Shown here one piece after another: positions 1 through 5,440 of a DNA stretch of 9,814 bases (position 1 is the first letter of the stretch; every line of letters begins with the position of its first letter). Below the pieces are notes generated by a model. It was not told the origin of the DNA. It did not search any database and saw only the letters and a list, made by a program, of their open reading frames with translations. Source of the DNA: an uncultured Aliterella sp. (GTDB taxonomy: Bacteria > Cyanobacteriota > Cyanobacteriia > Cyanobacteriales > Chroococcidiopsidaceae); contig CAJQOK010000007.1 in NCBI GenBank assembly GCA_905479905.1, forward strand, positions 1 through 9,814. Reading direction: 5' to 3'. A program made the position numbers and the translations under genes.

Positions 1-217
1 GAATTACCCGCGATCGCCCATAATCTGGCTCAATATAAAAGGTATTACGGGCTACATGGACGCAATGCTTGCAACCAATACAAGTTACTTCATCCACATA
101 TACGCCATTTTGCCGAACTATACCCCCTAATTCTGGTTCTAAACCCGAACGGTCGGGGTTGTCTCGAAAGATTCCCCCTAATTCTGGTTCTAGATTCGAT
201 TTCTCTTGTTCAGCCAT
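1..217 (-). CDS. [4Fe-4S] ferredoxin, C-terminus cut by window edge
   Basis: Translating the minus strand from the ATG at 217-215 gives 72 residues before the window ends. Residues 34-71 read as the core of a cyanobacterial single-cluster ferredoxin: VYVDEVTC at 39-46, then CIGCKHC with Cys46, Cys49 and Cys52, followed by HVARNTFYIEPDYGRSRVI. The three visible cysteines would bind a [4Fe-4S] cluster; by family knowledge the fourth ligand is a distal Cys-Pro, which would lie outside the window. It should be a soluble cytoplasmic electron carrier, with partner unknown. The start is supported because it overlaps the ycf35 stop by one base (TAATG), the pattern of translational coupling. The N-terminal 33 residues hold two copies of LEPELGGI (9-16 and 26-33) from an in-frame duplication. 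The family call is firm; the redox partner cannot be inferred. Confidence 0.9.
   Translation of the reverse strand, partial: MAEQEKSNLEPELGGIFRDNPDRSGLEPELGGIVRQNGVYVDEVTCIGCKHCVHVARNTFYIEPDYGRSRVI
123..192. repeat. 19-bp direct repeat, 51-bp period, inside ferredoxin gene
   Basis: The plus-strand string CCCCCTAATTCTGGTTCTA occurs exactly at 123-141 and again at 174-192. The period is 51 bases, or 17 codons, so the repeat is in frame with the ferredoxin and encodes LEPELGGI twice. The intervening segment (FRDNPDRSG) has only partial similarity to what follows the second copy. This is best read as an old tandem duplication in the flexible N-terminal extension. Related cyanobacterial ferredoxins, as I recall them, also carry two ELGG-type units, so it may be ancestral rather than recent, although the exact DNA identity is notable. 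Confidence 0.85.
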
Positions 218-603
218 TAGTTACTCCAACGTTGCACTAAAAGCCGAATTGAACCATCGGTATTTTGCTGTTGTTCGGAAATTTGAAAGCCTTGCTTTGC
301 TGTCTCATTAACTACTGTATGGTAAGCATAACGCTGAGTTACTTGGCGCAAAAACCCTGCCACCGATAGCGGTTGCTGCCAATATTGCAAGTCTGCTACT
401 AATTCGTACTCTTTGCCATTCCAGCTAAATCCTACATCGTAGCCGTTTTCTTGCTCAATTGCGATCGCAGCAGTACGGCTTTGTCCTCGATAACCCCTCA
501 CTGTCTCAGGTTCCGCTTTCCATTCTATTCCTAAATCGGTAAGTGCGGCTTGCAGGGATGTTAAATTGCGGATTTGAGTTTTGATTTGGCTAAAATGTGA
601 CAT
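217..603 (-). CDS. ycf35: Ycf35 / DUF1257 family protein
   Basis: This 128-residue protein matches the full length of cyanobacterial and red-algal plastid Ycf35. Recognisable stretches are the MSHFSQIKTQIRN start (1-13), VRGYRGQ (35-41), NGYDVGFSWNGKEYELVADL (53-72), FLRQVTQRYAY (84-94) and the QRWSN C-terminus. There is no signal peptide, membrane segment or metal-binding cysteine, so it is a small soluble alpha/beta protein. Its biochemical role is unknown. It is the middle gene of a minus-strand trio, 45 bases after the DUF2997 gene and overlapping the ferredoxin by one base. No good Shine-Dalgarno sequence precedes the ATG (the leader is A/C-rich), which is common in cyanobacteria. The family conservation of the MSHF start supports the chosen ATG. 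Confidence 0.93.
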   Translation of the reverse strand: MSHFSQIKTQIRNLTSLQAALTDLGIEWKAEPETVRGYRGQSRTAAIAIEQENGYDVGFSWNGKEYELVADLQYWQQPLSVAGFLRQVTQRYAYHTVVNETAKQGFQISEQQQNTDGSIRLLVQRWSN

Positions 604-648
604 GGTGTTTGTGTGTAAAGGAGTCTAGAACTAAATAAAAAATATAAA

Positions 649-858
649 TTACCACTGACTCAAAGCATTTTGAGTTGTAGTATCATTGGCTTGATAAACT
701 TGAGCGGCGAAAAACTCTGAGGTTTGCTCAGTGTCAACCACTGTTCCTAACTGGGCTTCAATGGCTGAAGTAACTTCCGCACAAGAAGATCCAATAATTC
801 CTGTAACTGTTTCCATCACCCGACCGTCTGGATAAATAACAAACTCTAAAGTTTCCAT
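649..858 (-). CDS. DUF2997 family small protein
   Basis: This 69-residue protein starts METLEFVIYPDGRV and continues with the conserved CAEVT (residues 26-30) and the IEAQLG segment, the pattern of DUF2997 proteins in cyanobacteria. It has one cysteine (Cys26) and no membrane segment or signal peptide. The polar C-terminal tail (about residues 50-69) is variable in type and looks disordered. Function is unknown. In my recollection DUF2997 and DUF1257 genes are neighbours in several bacterial phyla, which matches the order here and suggests a shared role. It is the first gene of the minus-strand trio, so its upstream region should hold the trio's promoter. The ATG is preceded by a weak GGA about 15 bases away. 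Confidence 0.85.
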   Translation of the reverse strand: METLEFVIYPDGRVMETVTGIIGSSCAEVTSAIEAQLGTVVDTEQTSEFFAAQVYQANDTTTQNALSQW

Positions 859-1045
859 ATATCGTTAAATTTCCTACAGCATAGATTTCCTTAACTGTAC
901 TAAAAATTTACATAACTTAAGCGACAATTGCTTACAACTAATGTGTCAGTTATTACTTTAAAGTTTCATCTATCAAATTATATATTATCAATAGTTTACA
1001 AAACTTATAGATACATGAGCAGCTACATCAGTTATTTGTAAGTTT

Positions 1046-1072
1046 CCCTTAACTAGACGCTGCCGTCAAGGG
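1046..1072. other. Bulged stem-loop in divergent leader
   Basis: CCCTT (1046-1050) pairs with AAGGG (1068-1072). Inside it GACG (1056-1059) pairs with CGTC (1064-1067) around a CTGC loop, leaving a five-base bulge AACTA on the 5' side. No T-run follows on either strand, so it is not an intrinsic terminator. It lies upstream of the candidate promoter at 1084-1111, so it may be a DNA-level binding site, part of a longer leader, or chance. Low confidence in any function. Confidence 0.3.
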
Positions 1073-1083
1073 AGAAAGAAAAC

Positions 1084-1111
1084 TTTACAATTGAGGTGAT
1101 CGCACTGTAAC
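1084..1111 (+). promoter_or_regulatory. Candidate sigma-70-type promoter for oxidoreductase gene
   Basis: TTTACA at 1084-1089 (one mismatch to TTGACA) is followed after 16 bases by TGTAAC at 1106-1111 (four of six matches to TATAAT). Transcription would start roughly 80-90 bases before the ATG at 1204. The -10 box is weak, and in AT-rich DNA such matches arise by chance. Confidence 0.3.
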
Positions 1112-1203
1112 GTAACAAATTAAGGAATTTTTGCGCTTAAAGGGGCAGAATAAAGCGGCAAAAGTTTACGATAATTAAACTTTGTTCAGTGTGGGTAACA
1201 GGC

Positions 1204-2214
1204 ATGAGTGCCGATATTAAAAGGTTTACAAATTCTACTCCTATGCGCGTAGGAGTATTGGGTTTTGGTGGGTTAGGACAAGCGGCGGCTAAATTAATTG
1301 CCCCCAAAAGCGAGATGTTGTTAGTGGCTGTCGCCGATCTCAAAGGCTATGCTTATGCTACGGAGGGCTTAGACGTAAATAAGTGTGTGAATGCTTACGC
1401 ACGAGGTTCGGTAGGCTATTTAGAAGGGGGGGGAATGCTGAGTAACCAAAGTATTCAAGAATTAATTGAAAACTCACAAGTCGATGGTTATTTTTTAGCA
1501 TTGCCTAACTTGCCTAATACATTTATAGCTTCAGTAGCCCAAATGTTTATGCGATCGCCTTGGCAAGGAGTATTAGTAGACGCAATCAAACGCACGAGCG
1601 CTGTAGAGCAACTATTGACACTAAAAACAGACTTTCAAGCAGCGAAAATTACCTACTTAACAGGCTGTGGTGCAACCCCAGGATTACTCACCGCCGCCGC
1701 CGTTTTAGCCGCCCAAAGCTACGCCGAAGTTCATAGTGTCAAAATTACCTTTGGGGTAGGAATTGCCAACTGGGAAGCTTACAGGGCAACGATCCGAGAA
1801 GATATTGCCCACTTACCAGGTTACAGCGTTGAAAGAGCAAAAGCCATGACGGACTCGCAAGTAGAAGCTTTGCTAGAGGAGTCAAACGGCGTGTTGACAT
1901 TAGAAAATATGGAACACGCCGACGATGTAATGTTGGAATTAGCCGGAGTATGCGATCGCGATCGAGTTACTGTTGGGGGTGTCGTCGATACTCGCAATCC
2001 TAAAAAGCCTATCAGCACCAATGTACAGGTAACAGGGAGAACCTTTGAAGGCAAAATTTCTACTCATACTTTTACCCTAGGAGACGAAACCAGTATGGCA
2101 GCAAACGTTTGTGGTACTGCCTTTGGTTATTTAAAAGCCGGAATCGGATTGCAACGCCGGGGTATTTACGGTTTATTTACGGCGGCGGAAATTATGCCCC
2201 AGTTTGTGAGATAA
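1204..2214 (+). CDS. Saccharopine dehydrogenase-like NAD(P)-binding oxidoreductase
   Basis: The 336-residue product begins (after about 13 residues) with a Rossmann beta-strand and dinucleotide loop, [11 protein letters not shown], with GFGGLG at residues 20-25. Other visible blocks are ALPNLPN near 99-105, VDAIKRTS near 125-132, and TGCGATPG at 153-160. The last recalls the G-x-x-PG segment of saccharopine and diaminopimelate dehydrogenases. The C-terminal half contains [17 protein letters not shown] from about 288. Cyanobacterial homologues are, as I recall, named 'saccharopine dehydrogenase-like oxidoreductase' with no proven substrate. Cytoplasmic; no signal or membrane segments. The start is uncertain: ATG 1204 gives the N-terminal extension [15 protein letters not shown] 1243 begins directly before the Rossmann strand, and a GTG at 1189 is also in frame. 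None has a strong Shine-Dalgarno. The gene stands alone, divergent from the ycf35 group and closed by its own terminator, so context gives no substrate clue. Confidence 0.83.
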   Translation: MSADIKRFTNSTPMRVGVLGFGGLGQAAAKLIAPKSEMLLVAVADLKGYAYATEGLDVNKCVNAYARGSVGYLEGGGMLSNQSIQELIENSQVDGYFLALPNLPNTFIASVAQMFMRSPWQGVLVDAIKRTSAVEQLLTLKTDFQAAKITYLTGCGATPGLLTAAAVLAAQSYAEVHSVKITFGVGIANWEAYRATIREDIAHLPGYSVERAKAMTDSQVEALLEESNGVLTLENMEHADDVMLELAGVCDRDRVTVGGVVDTRNPKKPISTNVQVTGRTFEGKISTHTFTLGDETSMAANVCGTAFGYLKAGIGLQRRGIYGLFTAAEIMPQFVR

Positions 2215-2228
2215 AATCATCAGGGTAG

Positions 2229-2254
2229 AGACGTTTCGCTGAAACGTCTTTCTA
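2229..2254 (+). terminator. Intrinsic terminator after oxidoreductase; repeat-like hairpin
   Basis: AGACGTTTC (2229-2237) and GAAACGTCT (2241-2249) form a perfect 9-bp stem with a GCT loop, followed by TTCTAT and more T-rich sequence. It begins 15 bases after the stop codon at 2212-2214, in the 47-base gap between convergent genes. The reverse strand lacks a T-run after the stem, so it should work mainly for the plus-strand gene. The sequence GTAGAGACGTTTC...GAAACGTCT resembles dispersed hairpin repeats I recall from many cyanobacterial genomes. Confidence 0.75.
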
Positions 2255-2261
2255 TATTTCC

Positions 2262-2822
2262 CTAAACATTTTCTCTAATCAACGGAGCTATTTCTTCTTG
2301 ATCCACAGTAATTACTTGAGGAACAAAAGGCAAATTAGCACCTTGCAAACCTTTTTTAATTCTGTCGGGAGTTTCTGGAAAAATAACAAACAATGGATAA
2401 ATAGCATTAGCCCCTTCACTAAATATGTGTTTGTGACGAGGAGGCATTACCCATTCATAATCTTTATCTAGCCAAACTTGAATTTGTCGCCAGCGCCGGA
2501 GTAAGTCGGAAAAATCTTCATCGGGACGGTGAATAAAAATAAAAATTTCTATTCCCGTCTTAATTTTCCACTCTGGATCGCACATCAAAATAGCGACTTC
2601 ACAAGGTAGTATTCGTGCTTCAGTAGTTTTTTCTGCAAGACCTGAAGCGGGTTGACGCAAGCGCACAATTGGGAAAGGAATAGTAATTAGGCTTTCTTCC
2701 GGGCGGCGGAGACTAGGGACAGCTTCTAGATATGGACGATATTGCTTGAGAAGTGCGATCGCTGACAATGGATTGCTATACTCTGCCAATAACTGCTCGT
2801 AATCGGATTTTTTGCAAGTCAT
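2262..2822 (-). CDS. Hypothetical protein, 186 residues, unrecognised
   Basis: I do not recognise this family. The open frame of 186 residues reads as genuine protein, with no overlapping competitor. It has a helical, polar N-terminus (residues 1-40) and a mixed central part with hydrophobic strands (EVAILMC at 75-81, IEIFIFIH at 91-98). An amphipathic, Trp-rich helix follows (FSDLLRRWRQIQVWLDKDYEW, 104-124), then another strand segment (AIYPLFVIFPE, 140-150) and an acidic end. There are three scattered cysteines (3, 74, 81), no signal peptide and no transmembrane helix, so it is probably a soluble alpha/beta protein. The ATG at 2822-2820 is the only methionine near the start and lacks a Shine-Dalgarno sequence. 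The gene is on the same strand as pilC, 130 AT-rich bases downstream, and convergent with the oxidoreductase. Co-transcription with the pil genes is possible but unproven. Confidence 0.7.
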   Translation of the reverse strand: MTCKKSDYEQLLAEYSNPLSAIALLKQYRPYLEAVPSLRRPEESLITIPFPIVRLRQPASGLAEKTTEARILPCEVAILMCDPEWKIKTGIEIFIFIHRPDEDFSDLLRRWRQIQVWLDKDYEWVMPPRHKHIFSEGANAIYPLFVIFPETPDRIKKGLQGANLPFVPQVITVDQEEIAPLIRENV

Positions 2823-2891
2823 ATTATCAAATTGGCTATTTTTTAATATTTCAGACGAAAAATTTAATAGAGTTTAAGGTAAATTGCTGGG

Positions 2892-2933
2892 GTATTAAAG
2901 TAAGAAATTATACTTAATTGATTATTTTAATAC
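2892..2933. other. Inverted repeat between pilC and the hypothetical gene
   Basis: GTATTAAA at 2892-2899 is repeated inverted as TTTAATAC at 2926-2933, with 26 AT-rich bases between. It lies 20 bases past the pilC stop, in the 130-base spacer before the next minus-strand gene. It is all A/T except the end pairs and has no U-tract in the minus-strand transcript, so a terminator is doubtful. It could be a weak promoter or operator for the downstream gene, or chance in AT-rich DNA. Confidence 0.25.
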
Positions 2934-2952
2934 TCAGTGATTTTTTTTTGCT

Positions 2953-4182
2953 CTAACCCAAAGTTTCAAACACTTTGAACATTGGTAAATACATTGATAG
3001 CAGAATTATCCCTACCATTCCGCCTAAAACCACAATCATAATCGGTTCAATGATACTGGTTAGCGCTTTTACTGATTGTTCTACTTCATCCTCATAAAAA
3101 TCTGCAACTTTCATCAGCATTTGGTCTAATTCCCCAGTTTCCTCACCAATACTAATCATTTGAATTGCCATAGCTGGAAACACAGCATCTTTCTTTAAAG
3201 CCAAACTAATCATGCCACCTTGTTGAATCTCCAACCTTGAAGCATCCAAAGCATTAGCAATTACTTGATTTCCCGCAGTATCGCGGACAATTTCTAGGGC
3301 GGTCAAAATGGGTACGCCCGAACGAGTCAAGGCTCCAAAAGTCCGGGTAAAACGAGCTACGGCAGACTTTTGAATTAAATCGCCAAATAAAGGAACCTTC
3401 AAAGAAAGGCGATCGATAGTTTCTCTCCCTAGCCGAGTTCGGTAGTATTGTCGCAGAAAGAAACTACCACCAGTAAATACAGCAAAGGGAATTAGCGCTC
3501 TCCAACTTGTAATTACTCCACTAACGTCCAGCATAAATTGCGTTAGGGGCGGCAATTCTACACCTAGCTGCTTAAAAATACCCGCAAAAATTGGAATTAA
3601 AAAGACAGTCATGCCTAAGAAAATCAGCAAGGCTAGAACCCCGACAGCAACGGGGTAAGTTAAAGCTGATTTAATTTGATTTTGTAGTCTAGCAACATCT
3701 TCCAACAACTTAGATAAACGATTCATAACTTCGTCAAGTACACCGCCGACCTCTCCAGCCTGTACCATACTGACGTACAAAGTATCAAAACATTGGGGGT
3801 GTTTTCTCATAGCATCCGAAAGGTTTACCCCCTGTTGCACATCCTCGCTAATTTCATTTAGAGCTTTTTTTAATTTGGGATTAGAAGCTTGCTCTGCTAA
3901 TACCCCAAGACTGCGAACAATCGCTACTCCCGCATTCGTCAACACCGCAAATTGACGAGAAAAAATTGCTTTGTCCTTCACCGAAACTTTTGCTAAAGAG
4001 GCTTGAAATTGACTAATATCTAAACCTTTACTGAGTTTAAATTCTTGAGCTTGCTTCAAATCTTGAATTACAAACCCCCTTTCTCTCAAGCTAGAACGGG
4101 CTATAAATGGAGAAGCAGCCACAATTTTCTCTTTTCTGGCATTCCCTTTAGAATCTCGAACACGGGCGACGTAAGTAGGCAT
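2953..4182 (-). CDS. pilC: Type IV pilus inner-membrane platform protein PilC
   Basis: This 409-residue protein has the PilC/GspF layout: a cytoplasmic N-terminal region starting MPTYVARVRDSKG, then two repeated T2SSF domains. In the first, FSRQFAVLTNAGV lies at 74-86 and AGEVGGVLDEVM at 142-153. The matching blocks in the second are FTRTFGALTRSGV at 278-290 and IGEETGELDQML at 345-356. Three membrane segments are visible near 174-203, 227-243 and 377-402. PilC sits in the inner membrane, holds the base of the pilus and couples PilB or PilT ATP hydrolysis to pilin insertion or removal. The start is supported by AGGA (minus strand, 4195-4192) nine bases before the ATG. It is the last of three pil genes, 58 bases after pilT. 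The length is normal and the frame intact; no frameshift splits it. Confidence 0.96.
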   Translation of the reverse strand: MPTYVARVRDSKGNARKEKIVAASPFIARSSLRERGFVIQDLKQAQEFKLSKGLDISQFQASLAKVSVKDKAIFSRQFAVLTNAGVAIVRSLGVLAEQASNPKLKKALNEISEDVQQGVNLSDAMRKHPQCFDTLYVSMVQAGEVGGVLDEVMNRLSKLLEDVARLQNQIKSALTYPVAVGVLALLIFLGMTVFLIPIFAGIFKQLGVELPPLTQFMLDVSGVITSWRALIPFAVFTGGSFFLRQYYRTRLGRETIDRLSLKVPLFGDLIQKSAVARFTRTFGALTRSGVPILTALEIVRDTAGNQVIANALDASRLEIQQGGMISLALKKDAVFPAMAIQMISIGEETGELDQMLMKVADFYEDEVEQSVKALTSIIEPIMIVVLGGMVGIILLSMYLPMFKVFETLG

Positions 4183-4240
4183 TAGCCGATTTCCTAATAA
4201 TTTGTGATTAAAGTTGATAACGTAGCAGATAGAGAAAAAA

Positions 4241-5368
4241 CTAACGAGCCGTCATCCCCGCCACCCCTGGTTTTGTTCCCGGTGCTGTTCCAGGAACTCC
4301 ACCAATCAAACGCTGCAACTCGTCAGTTTTAGAAGTTTTAGACATCGCCGCTTCAAAAGATATAGTTCCAGCTTTGTACAAGTCTGCTAAAACTTTCTCC
4401 AAAGTTTGCATCCCCAACTTACCCCCCGTTTGAATGGCTGAGTAAATTTGCGCGGTTTTACCTTCCCGAATTAAGTTAGAAATCGCTGGAGTAACGATCA
4501 TAATTTCTTGAGCCATTACTCGCCCAAATTCATTGGCTTTGGGCTTTTTCCTCGATACCAAAGTTTGACTAAATACAGCAATCAATGAGTTAGATAGCTG
4601 AACGCGGATCTGTTGTTGCTGTTCGGAGGGAAAAACATCCACCATCCGGTCAACGGTTTGAGCAGCCGAACTTGTGTGCAATGTCCCAAATACTAAGTGA
4701 CCAGTTTCCGCCGCCGAAACTGCCAATTGGATAGTTTCCAAGTCGCGCATCTCTCCCACCAAAATCACGTCTGGATCTTCGCGTAAAGCGGCTCTCAAAG
4801 CGTTGGCAAAGCTTCTAGTATCTTCTCCGACTTGACGTTGGTGAATCAAACTTTTAAGTGGCTCATAAACAAATTCAATCGGATCTTCCACCGTTAGAAT
4901 ATGCTCGGCGCGAGTCATATTAATGTTATTGATCATCGAAGCTAAGGTTGTGGTTTTGCCCGATCCGGTGGGGCCTGTTACCAGTACAAGTCCTCTAGGC
5001 TTTTCTGATATTTCCCGGACAATGTTGGGCAAATTCAAGGTTTCCATTGCCGGAATTTTAGAAGACAACGCCCGTAAACAAGCGGCGTAAGCACCGCGAT
5101 CTTTGTACACATTGACCCGGAAGCGAGCTAATCCTTTTACGCCGTAGGAACAATCGAGTTCCCAGTTTTGCTCTAAGTTTTTGCGTTGGGTGTTGTTGAG
5201 CATACTAAATATCAGACGCTGACACTGTTCTTGGGTCAATGGTTCGTGTTCTGTAGGTGTTAATTTGCCGCTAATACGAATGTAGGGAGGCAAACCCGCC
5301 GATAGGTGCAAGTCAGAGCCACCACTGGTTACTACTTGTTCCATTAAGTCTTCAATCATATATTCCAT
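4241..5368 (-). CDS. pilT: Type IV pilus retraction ATPase PilT
   Basis: This 375-residue protein is a hexameric cytoplasmic AAA-like secretion ATPase that powers pilus disassembly, giving twitching motility and DNA uptake. It shows GGSDLHLSAG at 16-25, Walker A GPTGSGKT at 132-139 and an Asp-box region with VEDPIEF at 160-166. Next come Walker B DPDVILVGEMRD at 198-209 and the His box TGHLVFGTLHT at 222-232. PilT is distinguished from PilB by the retraction-specific block at 295-302, here AISNLIRE instead of the textbook AIRNLIRE, followed by the usual helices to about 358. The last 20 residues are a Gly/Pro/Thr-rich tail typical of disordered extensions. A strong Shine-Dalgarno AAGGAG lies seven bases before the first ATG, favouring it over Met4. 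It lies between pilB and pilC in one transcription unit. Confidence 0.97.
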   Translation of the reverse strand: MEYMIEDLMEQVVTSGGSDLHLSAGLPPYIRISGKLTPTEHEPLTQEQCQRLIFSMLNNTQRKNLEQNWELDCSYGVKGLARFRVNVYKDRGAYAACLRALSSKIPAMETLNLPNIVREISEKPRGLVLVTGPTGSGKTTTLASMINNINMTRAEHILTVEDPIEFVYEPLKSLIHQRQVGEDTRSFANALRAALREDPDVILVGEMRDLETIQLAVSAAETGHLVFGTLHTSSAAQTVDRMVDVFPSEQQQQIRVQLSNSLIAVFSQTLVSRKKPKANEFGRVMAQEIMIVTPAISNLIREGKTAQIYSAIQTGGKLGMQTLEKVLADLYKAGTISFEAAMSKTSKTDELQRLIGGVPGTAPGTKPGVAGMTAR

Positions 5369-5375
5369 GTTTTTT

Positions 5376-5381
5376 CTCCTT
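5376..5381 (-). promoter_or_regulatory. Strong ribosome binding site of pilT
   Basis: The minus strand reads AAGGAG seven bases before the pilT ATG at 5368. It is the clearest Shine-Dalgarno in the window and fixes the start at the first rather than the fourth methionine. The contrast with pilB, which has none, suggests pilT is initiated independently within the polycistronic message. Confidence 0.8.
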
Positions 5382-5440
5382 GTTAAATATATTTACGATC
5401 AGAAATAGCAACGTCTTTTTGGTTCAAAAATTAAATCTAT

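Larger units (their letters stand above)
859..1203. promoter_or_regulatory. 345-bp AT-rich divergent intergenic region
   Basis: This stretch separates the minus-strand DUF2997-ycf35-ferredoxin trio from the plus-strand oxidoreductase, so it must hold promoters for both directions. I see no credible ORF and no tRNA. Small structures present are TAAGC at 918-922 facing GCTTA at 930-934, a bulged hairpin at 1046-1072, and a possible plus-strand promoter at 1084-1111. I did not find a minus-strand promoter with good -35 and -10 boxes. Confidence 0.6.
10..2762. repeat. HIP1 octamers GCGATCGC, left group (5 copies)
   Basis: Full HIP1 palindromes lie at 10-17 (ferredoxin), 461-468 (ycf35), 1551-1558 and 1952-1959 (oxidoreductase) and 2755-2762 (hypothetical gene). 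HIP1 is a hugely over-represented octamer in many cyanobacterial genomes and the strongest base-level marker of the organism here. All five lie inside coding sequence. Confidence 0.9.

Noticed and set aside
69..311. Plus-strand open frame of 80 codons
   Set aside because: It lies antisense to the ferredoxin and the end of ycf35; its apparent internal repeat is only the mirror of the 51-bp duplication in the real gene.
1189..1203. GTG start giving five extra residues on the oxidoreductase
   Set aside because: No Shine-Dalgarno and an unlikely leading WVTG; the ATG at 1204 is preferred, with ATG 1243 as a genuine alternative.
1821..2054. Minus-strand open frame inside the oxidoreductase gene
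   Set aside because: Ser/Thr-rich antisense translation with no family resemblance.
2941..2949. Run of nine T next to the pilC stop as a terminator
   Set aside because: In the pilC transcript it reads as A9, not U9, and no adjacent stem precedes a U-run on that strand.
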